From assembly GCF_028898845.1 (NCBI RefSeq), contig NZ_CP118574.1:8915001-8979000 (forward strand): DNA of 64,000 nt. The letters are read 5' to 3'. Each line of letters starts with the position of its first letter. Position 1 is the stretch's first letter. The position numbers were made by a program, and so were the translations under genes. This document shows positions 53,379-61,995 of the stretch, one piece after another. The notes under the pieces are model-generated. The model worked only from the letters and a program-made list of their open reading frames with translations, was not told the DNA's origin and did no database searches. The stretch comes from Streptomyces sp. WZ-12. GTDB taxonomy: Bacteria; Actinomycetota; Actinomycetes; Streptomycetales; Streptomycetaceae.

Positions 53379-53545
53379 CCCCTACTCGTCAGAGCTTTGG
53401 CACTGCACGGCGTAATCCCCGTACGGGGAAGCCACTTGGGGTCACCCCTTAGGTCGGGGAGACCTGTCCTGAACCTGGGCGTCTCTCGACGTCGTGGGGT
53501 CAGTGGCCTGTGTCCGTGCAGACGCCTCACCGAACGAGGTGCCTT
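53379..53545 (-). promoter_or_regulatory. Second M-box magnesium riboswitch (inverted copy)
   Basis: Nearly base-for-base the reverse complement of the plus-strand M-box, differing at a few positions only (for example TCTGCACGG versus TCTTCGCGG, and CCCCGTACGGGG versus CCCCTGTACGGGG). Conserved core blocks are intact. Precedes the Cys-rich small ORF and the winged-helix/ACT/ArsR genes. Convergent with the first M-box operon. Confidence 0.82.
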
Positions 53546-53572
53546 CTTCAAACGTCCACAAGACTGCCTGAT

Positions 53573-53592
53573 ACTTGCACATCAACGCAAGT
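53573..53592. promoter_or_regulatory. Palindrome upstream of the second M-box
   Basis: Read on the minus strand, ACTTGCGT-tgat-GTGCAAGT; the arms match over ACTTGC/GCAAGT. Nearly the same as the perfect palindrome at 48968-48987, and at a comparable distance upstream of the riboswitch. Confidence 0.55.
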
Positions 53593-53649
53593 TGTTGACC
53601 AAGCCTTGACGGTCCCCTTCCGTACCCGACGGTGTGAGGGGCCCCCGGT

Positions 53650-54177
53650 TCAGTCGCCTGCGGCCTGCTCCGCCACCTCATTCACCCCATTCGCCTCGCT
53701 TGCCGTGCCGTCGGAGGGCGTTCCCTCGACGGGCCCGGGTTCCACGCCGACCCGCTCGGCGATCCTGCTCAACAGGGCGTCCTGAGCGGCGAGATGGGCC
53801 TGCATGTGCGCCACCTCGTGAAGGGTCGCGCTCGCATCGTGGAAGGTCGCCGCGGCACGCTTGTCCGCCGCGGCGGCCTGCACGTTCTGGCCGACCATGA
53901 TGACGGACAACAGCACCAACTGCAGGAACGTCTGCGCCACCCAGGACACGATGGCCGACGCCCCGCCCTTGATCGCGTCCGGGAGGCTGATCAGGTCGAA
54001 CAACGCAAACGCGTAGGCACACCACATGCTGCCCACGGCCCGGGTGATCAGGATCGCGATCCGCGTGTTGAACCGGGTGACCGCATTGCCCGCCGGGAGC
54101 TGATCGGTGACCTTCACCGGGCCCTGGGCGTCCCGCGAAGCGATGTGTGGGTGCGGCAGGTGCTCGTAGACCGTCAT
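53650..54177 (-). CDS. DUF1003-like small membrane protein
   Basis: 175 aa from ATG 54177 (GGAGAG upstream). Two hydrophobic segments (ITRAVGSMWCAYAFALFDLISL and VSWVAQTFLQLVLLSVIMVGQNVQ, about residues 45-100) are followed by a charged helix (ADKRAAATFHDASATLHEVAHMQAHLA). This order, with a GQN-x-Q...ADKRA block after TM2, is the pattern of DUF1003 proteins, which in other genomes neighbour MgtE-type magnesium transporters. It is upstream of the second M-box and transcribed away from it; its own regulation is not visible. C-terminal tail acidic and disordered. Confidence 0.65.
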   Translation of the reverse strand: MTVYEHLPHPHIASRDAQGPVKVTDQLPAGNAVTRFNTRIAILITRAVGSMWCAYAFALFDLISLPDAIKGGASAIVSWVAQTFLQLVLLSVIMVGQNVQAAAADKRAAATFHDASATLHEVAHMQAHLAAQDALLSRIAERVGVEPGPVEGTPSDGTASEANGVNEVAEQAAGD

Positions 54178-54718
54178 GCGCTGTCTCTCCGTCAAGGGGC
54201 GCTGCCCCGGCCGATGTTCCGCCATGTGAAATGAGGCCGGCGGTCGAGGCGAGTGACAGAAGAGGGAGGTCTGTCGACACGGGCGCCTCGGCGCTGTCTC
54301 AGCGGGCACACAGCAACCCGGCAACCCAACGGGAACGCCCCCGCCCGCCCGCACTCTGCCCCTTACCCACAACGCCACGCCTTGGAGCGGGAGTTGCGTA
54401 AGGACTGCGCAAGGATTCCGGCAACGGCACTGCTGCGGCCGGCAACGCAACGGTCCCCGGTGCCCGCCTCCCGTCTCCCCTCTGCGCGAGAACGGCCGCA
54501 GCACCCTGATGCGGTGCGCCTTCGACGGTCCGCCCACCTCGTGCGTGTGCACGGCCGCGGAGAGCCGGTCCTGCGCCACCGCCGCTTCCGCTGGCCGCAT
54601 GACGTCCAACGTGGCGCGGCCACCACGGCGTTCTTGCTGGCGGCGCGCAGGGTCGCCGGGTCCGCGCAGTGGAGCGGCCGGATGCGGCGGGCGCCCGCCT
54701 GGTCGGCTGCGGGGCGGG
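54178..54718. other. Gene-free stretch with tandem 11-bp repeats
   Basis: 541 bp; no gene recognised on either strand. At 54395-54416 TGCGTAAGGAC is directly followed by TGCGCAAGGAT, two 11-bp direct repeats, the spacing used by OmpR/PhoB-type regulators (PhoP, KdpE). They lie about 220 bp upstream of the DUF1003-like gene. Confidence 0.4.
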
Positions 54719-55372
54719 TCAGTCCTGTCGTCGGGGTGTCTGGGAACGGAAGGTGTGCCCGAGCTCCGGGCCGAGTCCGTAGTAGTGGCGGAAGTTGTAG
54801 ATCAGTGGGCTCCACGCGGCGGGGTCGACGTGCTGGGAGCCGGGGATGACGATCCGCGGGTCCGCGTGGACCTTCAGTACCTGGGCTTCGACGATGAGGA
54901 ACGTTCCGGAGGCGTCGGCTTGGACGCGGGCGGCGCGGGCCTCCATCTGAAGGGGGCACTCGGCCACTCGGGGCGGCCGGACCAACTCGGAGGGTTCGGG
55001 GAGCAGGCCCGCCGCGGCGAACTTGTCCGGCTCGAAGCGGAAGGCGTCGCGCTTGCGAGCGGGTAGGGGAGTGCGCCCGGTCAGCGGCGCCAGGCGTTCC
55101 ACCGACGGCCACTGAGCGGGCGCGGGCAAGTTGACCACCAGATCGGGGCGGTTGCGGAGATTGTGCGCGGTCTGTGCGTCGGCGCCCACTCCCAGGACGA
55201 TGACGTGGCCCAGTGCCCAGGCCGAGGACATCGGCGCGAGGTTGAAGGTGCCGTTCTCGTTCTCCGTCGACAGCAACACGACCGGCGTCCCGAAGTACAG
55301 GATGCTCGGCGCGATGGTCACGTGGTCGGTTGAGGTGTCATTGCACAGGCCACTGGGCGTTGCGGTGTTCAT
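54719..55372 (-). CDS. Flavin-reductase-like FMN-binding split-barrel protein
   Basis: 217 aa. FMN-binding split-barrel pattern: PSILYFGTPVVLLSTENENGTFNLAPMSSAWALGHVIVLGVG (residues ~22-62), then QTAHNLRNRPDLVVNLP, as in flavin reductase/DIM6 proteins and uncharacterised oxidoreductases. Substrate unknown. The C-terminal part has an HYYGLGPELGHTF motif common in this branch. Stand-alone gene; ATG start without a strong ribosome binding site. Confidence 0.85.
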   Translation of the reverse strand: MNTATPSGLCNDTSTDHVTIAPSILYFGTPVVLLSTENENGTFNLAPMSSAWALGHVIVLGVGADAQTAHNLRNRPDLVVNLPAPAQWPSVERLAPLTGRTPLPARKRDAFRFEPDKFAAAGLLPEPSELVRPPRVAECPLQMEARAARVQADASGTFLIVEAQVLKVHADPRIVIPGSQHVDPAAWSPLIYNFRHYYGLGPELGHTFRSQTPRRQD

Positions 55373-55467
55373 GGGCCGACCGTAGGACGAAGATCATTCG
55401 GTGCCCGCCGTAGGGTTGAGGGCGTAGGACGGGCGGCGGTGACCGGACGCGGCAACTGGGCGTCCCC

Positions 55468-58400
55468 TCAGGTGAGTTCCGCCGCCCTGGTCGTCGCGCA
55501 GTCCTTCATCGCGTCCCAGATGCCCGAGCCCAGGGCCGCGAAGAGCTCCTCCGGGTGGTCCTGGAGATAGCCGACGATGCCGTCCCACGACCGGATGCCG
55601 AAGTCGATGTTGAGGTCGAAGGTGACCAGGTGGACGCCGGCGAGGTAGGCGTCGCAGCCGGCCTCCAGGTGCAGCTGTGCACCGCTGCCGTCGATCGTCA
55701 GGTCGAAGCCGCCGTGTGCCTGGATGTCGACCAGGGTGCCGCCGGGGATGGGGATGCCGCCGAGGAGGACGCCCCGGGGGATGTCGACCCTGAAGTCCAG
55801 GCCGACGTTCGCGCTGGCGTGCAGGCCGCCGTCGGTGTTCAGGGTGCAGCGCAGCTCGCTGGTCAGGATGTCCAGGAGGTGCGCGTCGAGGGTGAACGCG
55901 AAGCCCTTGGCGCCGAGTTCGGCCTCGACGGCGGCGGAGGTGATTCCCAGGAGGTCGATCTTGCCGGAGAGGTAGAAGATCTTCTCCGGCAGGTGGCCTT
56001 CCTTGATGCCCCGGGTGTCGAGGAGGTACTGAGGGCCCTTGGAACCGTCGTGGTTGGAGAAGGTGAACACCCCGCCGAGGGCGAGGGGTTGGGCGACCAC
56101 ACTGCTCGCGTAGATGCCGTCGTTGCCCACGCCGACCTCGAAGCGCCAGTTGTTGCCGAAGAAGTCGATGTCGCCCCTGCCGTAGTAGCCCTGCTCCCAG
56201 TGCTCGCCCAGCGGGCTGTCCCACCCACCGGGGGCCGTCACGGCGCAGAACGTCAGCTCGTGCAGCACGATCGTCTTGAGGAAGTCGAGTGCGGGCGGGG
56301 GAGTGACGACGACGGCCAGGATGTCCCGGACGGAGACGCCCTTGCCCTTGTCGGCGGTGGTGAGGGCGAAGCGGAACACCGTGACGAAGGGCTCCGGTTC
56401 GAGGCCGCCGACGATGTCTAGCTCCAGATGGACCTCGCCGACCCGGATGGAGCCACCCATGCCCAGGGTGAGCCCACTCGTCCCACCGCCGATCTGGGCC
56501 CAGAACGCCTCGACGTCGAAGCCCTCGATGCCGAAGGCGTTCTTCCAGGCGGGTCCGGGCTGCGGGGCGCCGACCTCGGGGGTCGGGCGGCGGGTCGCGT
56601 CGTGCACGATCCGTCCGTCGGGGTCGGTCAGCGGGACCGCCGGGAGGGCCGTACGGCCCGGCTTCTCCAGCGCGAAGGCGTACCGCCCCGGGGCGAGTTG
56701 GCCGGCGATCGTGCCGAGGGCGGGGGCGGCGGGCTTGAGCGTGAGGGAGAGCGAGAAGCCCGCCCGGGAGACCGTTCCGCCGGCCACGAACTGGAGCAGG
56801 GTCTCCGGCGCCGAACCCATCGCCGGCACGGTGAGGTTCCAGGAGGTCGACAGGGTGATGCTGGGGAGGGCCGGTTTGATCTCCACTTCCAGGCCGCCGA
56901 AGCCGGGGCGTAGCTTCTGTTCGGCGATGGATGCCTTGAACACCGAGTTCTTCACCGGCGAGGTCAGGACCGCCTGGAGGTGGACGCCGGTGGCGACGCC
57001 GTCGAACAGGGCCCTGAGCGGATCCAGCGGCCCGGTGAAGCCGATCTCGGTGAAGAAGGTGAGGCCCTTGTCCAGGGTGCCGGGGAGCGTGTCCGGGGGA
57101 GAGGCGGCGTCCAGGGCCACACCGTCGGCGGAGCAGACCGCCAGGCCGGACTTGGCGAAGGTGATGTCGCCGAGGATGCCCAGGGCCTCGGACCAGCCCG
57201 GAATCTGCCGCGGTGACCAGGCCCAGTCCTGCTGCCAGAACGCGGCGGCGAACAGGGTGCCGGAGTCCCCCTTGGCCGCCTTCCCGACCAGGGTCAGGGC
57301 GTGGGCCCCGGCGAACGCGACCGTGCTGGCGACCGCCAGCTCGTAGCCCTGGCCGTCGGCGACCTCTCCCACCCCGGCCCCGCCGAGGCGCAGCCGCACC
57401 GTCGAGTCGCTCAACTCGACCGCGGGCAGGCCGTCTGGCAACGGCACGTCGGCGCGGCAGGCGAGCGCGTCGATGAGGGCGGTGAGGTCGATCTTGGGGA
57501 ATGTGCCGCCGATCTCGAAGGTGCCGGGCAGGTGCCAGGCGGCGTCGAAGAGGATGCCGTCGTTGCCGCCGGAGGCCGGACCGAGCGTTGCCTTCGCGGC
57601 GAGGGTGCCGGTGGTGCTGAGGGACTGCGACTCCGCCGCCCCGGGCTGAGGGCTGCGCCAGGTCTTCCAGACCCCCCGGCGCTTGACGACCTCCTTCTCT
57701 CCTTTCTCCCCCTCCTCCCTCTTGCGGTCCAACTCAAGTGAGGTCTCGGTCAGTTGGAGACGGGACGCGCCGAGGTCGAGGTGCCAGTCCGTGGTGACGG
57801 CGGCCGACAGCCCGTACTCGCCCTGCGTCGGGGTGGCCGTGCCGTGGAACTTCCTCAGCGTCAGATCGGGTACGCCGCTGAGGTCGGTGCCCGGTACGAA
57901 GTGCCGCAGGACGTCCTTGAGTTGCGCCGGCGTCTCGTCGTCCAGCGCGAGTTCGAAGCGGCCGGGCGGGATGGCCGCGGAGGCGTGCAGGGCGACCGCG
58001 CCCGCCACCGTGAAGTCCCCGTATCCGGTGACGGTGGCGGAGCGGCTCTTTTGGAGCGGTGTGGTGACGGTGAGGTGGGCGCCGACGCCGGTCACGGCGA
58101 GGTCGTCGCCGACGATCGGCCAGGAGACCGCGGGCTGCGCGGCGACCTTGACGGCGATCGCGGTCAGGGCCTTGACCAATCCCTTGTCCGGACCCGTGCC
58201 GATCTTCGTCACGTCGATGGTGGCGCTGAGTCCGGTGAGCCGGACGGCGTCCCCGAGAGGGAAGCCGGCCGTGGTGAGTTGCTGTACGGCTAGGCCGGTG
58301 CCGTACCACTCCGCGAGGGCGTCCGTGCCGACGTCGCCCGGCAGCGCGTCCACGGTGAGCGCGATCTCGTTCCCGGGCGCGGGGACCGGGGCGCTGATGG

Positions 58401-59124
58401 TCGCGCCGACGCCGTGCGCCAGCACGAGGTCGGCGGCCAGGCGGAGCCCGTAGGTCAGCGGCGGGGCGTCGCCGCGGGAGCCAGCCCACAGGAAGAAGTC
58501 GCCGCCGAACCCCTGCGGCGGCTCAGGAATAGAGCGCAGCGCGACGTCCGTCACGACCGTCTCGCCGACGGAGCGGCGCTGGACGAGACCGGTCAGCGAG
58601 AGGGACGCGGGCGGGCGACGGACCAGTGCGACCAGGGGGCCGAGGGGCGTCGGGTCCTGGACCTCGGGGGCGTGGAACGTGAGGCCCCGGTCGAGGACGG
58701 GGCGACCGTCGCGGGCGGGGCGGGGCACCGAGGTGAGCAGGAGCTCGGGCCGGCGGTCACCGAAGGTGAGGCCGGAGAGGTCGCTGCCCTCGGTGTCCGG
58801 GAACGAGGTGGCGATGGTCCAACTCGCCGGTGTCGGCAGGGGGATGAAGAGGGTGGGGTCCTGATCGACCGGGTCGAGGCCGAATTCGATGCCGGTGACC
58901 TGGGCGTCGGTGATGCCCAGCGCGCCCAGTTCGCCGTCGACGACGATGGTGTTCGTGTCCGGGTGGTCCGTGCGGTGGAGCGTGCCGAGCGTGAGGGTCT
59001 TGTCGTCGAGCCAGGTGTTGACCAGCGCGGCGGCCGGGCCGTGGCCGAAGTCGGAGCCCGCGAGGGTGAGGGTGCCGCCGGTGGTGTGCCGGTCGAGCAG
59101 TGCTTGGAGATCGGTGAACTGCAT
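55468..59124 (-). CDS. Very large beta-rich protein of unknown function (1218 aa)
   Basis: 1218 aa, GGAAGG before the ATG. No signal peptide, membrane helix or catalytic motif. The whole chain alternates short beta-strand-like stretches with turns, many ending in D/N-G (ISAPVPAPGNEIALTVDALPG; VTGYGDFTVAGAVALHASAAIP; LGGVFTFSNHDGSKGP). One strongly charged segment (~475-500, KREEGEKGEKEVVKRR) interrupts it. It resembles large DUF6603-type beta proteins of Streptomyces, but I cannot confirm the family. Last gene of an operon whose other members are also beta-rich. A structural or lipid-binding role is the simplest reading; unknown. Confidence 0.8.
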   Translation of the reverse strand: MQFTDLQALLDRHTTGGTLTLAGSDFGHGPAAALVNTWLDDKTLTLGTLHRTDHPDTNTIVVDGELGALGITDAQVTGIEFGLDPVDQDPTLFIPLPTPASWTIATSFPDTEGSDLSGLTFGDRRPELLLTSVPRPARDGRPVLDRGLTFHAPEVQDPTPLGPLVALVRRPPASLSLTGLVQRRSVGETVVTDVALRSIPEPPQGFGGDFFLWAGSRGDAPPLTYGLRLAADLVLAHGVGATISAPVPAPGNEIALTVDALPGDVGTDALAEWYGTGLAVQQLTTAGFPLGDAVRLTGLSATIDVTKIGTGPDKGLVKALTAIAVKVAAQPAVSWPIVGDDLAVTGVGAHLTVTTPLQKSRSATVTGYGDFTVAGAVALHASAAIPPGRFELALDDETPAQLKDVLRHFVPGTDLSGVPDLTLRKFHGTATPTQGEYGLSAAVTTDWHLDLGASRLQLTETSLELDRKREEGEKGEKEVVKRRGVWKTWRSPQPGAAESQSLSTTGTLAAKATLGPASGGNDGILFDAAWHLPGTFEIGGTFPKIDLTALIDALACRADVPLPDGLPAVELSDSTVRLRLGGAGVGEVADGQGYELAVASTVAFAGAHALTLVGKAAKGDSGTLFAAAFWQQDWAWSPRQIPGWSEALGILGDITFAKSGLAVCSADGVALDAASPPDTLPGTLDKGLTFFTEIGFTGPLDPLRALFDGVATGVHLQAVLTSPVKNSVFKASIAEQKLRPGFGGLEVEIKPALPSITLSTSWNLTVPAMGSAPETLLQFVAGGTVSRAGFSLSLTLKPAAPALGTIAGQLAPGRYAFALEKPGRTALPAVPLTDPDGRIVHDATRRPTPEVGAPQPGPAWKNAFGIEGFDVEAFWAQIGGGTSGLTLGMGGSIRVGEVHLELDIVGGLEPEPFVTVFRFALTTADKGKGVSVRDILAVVVTPPPALDFLKTIVLHELTFCAVTAPGGWDSPLGEHWEQGYYGRGDIDFFGNNWRFEVGVGNDGIYASSVVAQPLALGGVFTFSNHDGSKGPQYLLDTRGIKEGHLPEKIFYLSGKIDLLGITSAAVEAELGAKGFAFTLDAHLLDILTSELRCTLNTDGGLHASANVGLDFRVDIPRGVLLGGIPIPGGTLVDIQAHGGFDLTIDGSGAQLHLEAGCDAYLAGVHLVTFDLNIDFGIRSWDGIVGYLQDHPEELFAALGSGIWDAMKDCATTRAAELT

Positions 59125-59227
59125 GCGGGGCCTTCCGGGCGGGCGGGGACGGGCGGTCGTACGGCAGCGGGTGTGCGGGAGCGGTCGCGCGGGACGGCTG
59201 GCGTCCGGGCCCGCTCCCGCGCGACGG

Positions 59228-60892
59228 TCAGCCCGTCAACTTCTCGGCGATCACCTTGCGGGCGTTGTCCGTCAGGGCCTTGGCGATGTCGTCCCTGCGC
59301 TGGTCGGCGCCGTCCTGGACGCCCTTGATGAAGGCGTCCTTGACCTGTGAGGCGTTGAGGATCGTGTGCAGCGCGTCATCGGGCAGGCCGTCGACGTGCA
59401 CCTTGATGTCGAGGTTGTTCGGATCGACGTCGACGGCGAGCGAGTGCAGGCCGATGGTGAGGTGGTCGGCATCGGGTCCGTCGAAGGACAACCCGAGGGC
59501 CACGGAGGGCTGTTGCACGGTGGTGTTCATGGTGCCGTCGATCTCGTCCCCGCTCTTCACGAAGGTCACCACGACCGCGGCGGCGATGGTGATCGGTGTC
59601 CCGGAGACGCGGCCGAACCGCGGGGTCGCGTCGACGCCCTCGGCCACCAACGAGGCGTCCTCGGTGGGGATGAGCACGTCCGCGATACCGCCGATCGTGA
59701 CGTCGTTGAGGGTGAAGTGGACGGGTTGGCCGAGCAGTTGCTGCTCTCCGAGGTCGATGGAGTCGATCGACAGCGGGTCGAGCACCGGATCGGTGGACGA
59801 GCGGACCACGGTCGGCGGGTAGAAGCCGGAGCCCGTGTCGTTGAGCGAGGCCCGCACCCGGTCGAAGAGGTAGACCCCCAACGGGCCGTCGCCCGGCGGG
59901 GGTTGGATGCCGTCGGCCGGGAGCGGGCCGGCGCCGAGGGCGCCGTCGAGCGCCTTGGCGAGCTGGTCGGTCACCGCGCCGGAGAACTGGGTGCGGAAGT
60001 CCTCCGCGTTCAGGGCGTCACCGAGCCTGTCGGTGAGCGCCTTGGCCGCGTCGGGACTGTTGAAGGCCATGACCGCCGAGGTCATCCATACCTTCTTGGT
60101 GTCCTCGGTGACCGTGTCACCCTCGATCGTCAGGTGATCCGGATCGAGCGTGAACTCCGGCCGGGTGGCAACGGTGACGTGCTCCACGGTCGCCTGCGCC
60201 GTGCGCCCGGCCCCGGTACCGGACGCCTCGATGCTCACCTGCACATCGAACGCGAGGTTCCTGACGGCGAACAGGAACTTCCCGCGCCCGTCGATCGCCT
60301 GGGACGGCCACTCCACCCCATAGGCGTCCAGGCCCTTGAGCGCGACGCTCGTCGGTGGCTTGAGGTCGGCCGTCCGAGGGGCGTCGATCACGACGACGTG
60401 CTGGACGAGCTGGTAGTCCCCGTCGATCGTGATCTGCGGCTGATAGCCGTGCGAGTCGTAGGCGGCCGCCGTGACCCGTACGGTGCCGCGATAGCCGTTC
60501 TCGGTGGGGGTGAGACCCGTCAGGTCGGCTATGGACGCGTTCGGCAGACCGCTGATGGTCAGGCCGGTCAACGTCAGTGCGGGGTACTGGTCCGCACGGT
60601 CCGGTTGGCTGATGAACGCGTTGAGGTTGGGCGGCAGATCGGGGACACCGGCGTCCTTCGCCTTCTTGAAGGCCCTCCGCACGAACAGCCACCAGGCATC
60701 GGCGATGGTGCCGGCGATCTCCCCCTCCGGGAGCGACCCGAGCGTCCACTCGTCCACCGTCAACGGCGACAGCGTGTGCCCATCCGGTGTCTGGATCTTC
60801 TCCAGGACCTTCGGCAACCAGTACGGGCTGTCCGGGTTGTTGATCCGCTTCTCCATGGTGGCGTAGACGAAGTTGACCAGGGCTGCGGTCAT
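59228..60892 (-). CDS. Beta-rich protein of unknown function (554 aa)
   Basis: 554 aa, GAGGAGGAACACC before the ATG. The N-terminal ~90 residues are helical (WLFVRRAFKKAKDAG). Then come repeated strands of the type ALTLTGLTISGLPNASIADL, HFTLNDVTIGGIADVLIP and HLTIGLHSLAVDVDPNN, and a C-terminal amphipathic helical tail (DAFIKGVQDGADQRRDDIAKAL). Such strand-plus-helix composition resembles TULIP/LEA-like lipid-binding folds; that is an impression from pattern only. No secretion signal. It sits between the 1218-aa gene and the polyprenyl synthase gene. Confidence 0.78.
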   Translation of the reverse strand: MTAALVNFVYATMEKRINNPDSPYWLPKVLEKIQTPDGHTLSPLTVDEWTLGSLPEGEIAGTIADAWWLFVRRAFKKAKDAGVPDLPPNLNAFISQPDRADQYPALTLTGLTISGLPNASIADLTGLTPTENGYRGTVRVTAAAYDSHGYQPQITIDGDYQLVQHVVVIDAPRTADLKPPTSVALKGLDAYGVEWPSQAIDGRGKFLFAVRNLAFDVQVSIEASGTGAGRTAQATVEHVTVATRPEFTLDPDHLTIEGDTVTEDTKKVWMTSAVMAFNSPDAAKALTDRLGDALNAEDFRTQFSGAVTDQLAKALDGALGAGPLPADGIQPPPGDGPLGVYLFDRVRASLNDTGSGFYPPTVVRSSTDPVLDPLSIDSIDLGEQQLLGQPVHFTLNDVTIGGIADVLIPTEDASLVAEGVDATPRFGRVSGTPITIAAAVVVTFVKSGDEIDGTMNTTVQQPSVALGLSFDGPDADHLTIGLHSLAVDVDPNNLDIKVHVDGLPDDALHTILNASQVKDAFIKGVQDGADQRRDDIAKALTDNARKVIAEKLTG

Positions 60893-60963
60893 GGCGGTGT
60901 TCCTCCTCGGGGCGGTACACGGTGATGGTGGGGTGCCCGCACGGGGGCGGGGCCGCAGCCCGG

Positions 60964-61992
60964 TCAGGGCCTCCGGTCGACGATGTGCAGCGCCAGGTCC
61001 TCCAGGGCATGGCGGTAGCGGTTCGCCGGGAAGGGGCGCAGTAGCTCGATCGCCTCCAGTGCCTGAGCGCGCGCGTCGGCGTAGGCGCGGGCGAAGCCGG
61101 TGGTGCCCCGCACCTCGGCGACGCAGCGCTCCAGGCCCGCGGCGTCCAGGGGCTCCCCGCGCATCACGCGGCTCACCCGGTGCCGCGGCCCCAACTCCTC
61201 CATCGCGTACACCAGGGGGAGCGAGGCGCGGCGGCGCAGCAGGTCCATGCCCTGCGGTTTACCGGAGCCGAACTCGTCCTGGGCCAGGTCGAAGAGGTCG
61301 TCCATGACCTGGAGGGCCCGCCCGAGCCGGCGCCCGACGAAGCCGGCGCGGCGGGCATCACTGGTGCGCCCGCCGGCGAGCGTGACACCGGCCTCCGCGG
61401 CCAGGCCGAAGAGGACGGCGGTCTTGCGGTCGGCGGTCCGCCAGTAGTGCTGCACCAGGCGTGCCGGTTCCTGGCTCAAGTCGGTCTGCAACTCGTCCAG
61501 TTCACCGCAGCCGATCTGGAACGCGGTGTCCAGGACCAGCTCGATCAGCGCCATGTCCCGGTCCCGGTCGATGGTCCGCACGAACCCGCGGATGGCCTGC
61601 ACGAACTGGAGGTCGCCGACGAGCACGGCGGCCTCCCTGCCCCGCGCGGCATTGACCGACGGCAGCCCGCGCCGAAGCGCCGAGTCGTCGATGACGTCGT
61701 CGTGGATCAACGTCGCCACATGCAGCATTTCCAGGGAGACGGCCCCTTGCAGCACCTTGCGGGGGAGCGGCGCGGAGCCGAAGACCGTGCGGGCGGCGAG
61801 CAGCAGGACGGCCGGCCGGAGCCGTTTCCCCTGCCGGTAGAGGGCGTGCTCGGTGACGCTGAGGTAGTCCTGCTGCGGGGCGAGCGCCTCGTCGAGGATC
61901 GTCTCGAAGTGCGGTAGGTCGTCGGCCAGGAGTTCGGCCCAGATGTCGGGACTGGCACTCTCGACGGGAGCGCTCGGGTCGAGGGTGAGCAC
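60964..61992 (-). CDS. Trans-polyprenyl diphosphate synthase
   Basis: 342 aa. Both Asp-rich motifs are intact: HDDVIDDSALRRG (~98-110, first DDxxD) and VMDDLFDLAQDEFG (~232-245, second DDxxD), plus GKRLRPAVLLLAA. Condenses allylic diphosphates with isopentenyl diphosphate. The residues four and five before the first motif are small (Thr, Ala), as in long-chain (octaprenyl/heptaprenyl-type) rather than short-chain synthases, so a long product is likely (inference). GTG start 3 bp after the stop of the upstream 440-aa gene. Its place inside an operon of beta-rich proteins is unusual. Confidence 0.92.
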   Translation of the reverse strand: MLTLDPSAPVESASPDIWAELLADDLPHFETILDEALAPQQDYLSVTEHALYRQGKRLRPAVLLLAARTVFGSAPLPRKVLQGAVSLEMLHVATLIHDDVIDDSALRRGLPSVNAARGREAAVLVGDLQFVQAIRGFVRTIDRDRDMALIELVLDTAFQIGCGELDELQTDLSQEPARLVQHYWRTADRKTAVLFGLAAEAGVTLAGGRTSDARRAGFVGRRLGRALQVMDDLFDLAQDEFGSGKPQGMDLLRRRASLPLVYAMEELGPRHRVSRVMRGEPLDAAGLERCVAEVRGTTGFARAYADARAQALEAIELLRPFPANRYRHALEDLALHIVDRRP

Positions 61993-61995
61993 CGG

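Noticed and set aside
54493..54718. Open frames on both strands between the flavin reductase and the 11-bp repeats
   Set aside because: None has a recognisable family, ribosome binding site or reasonable composition; treated as non-coding.
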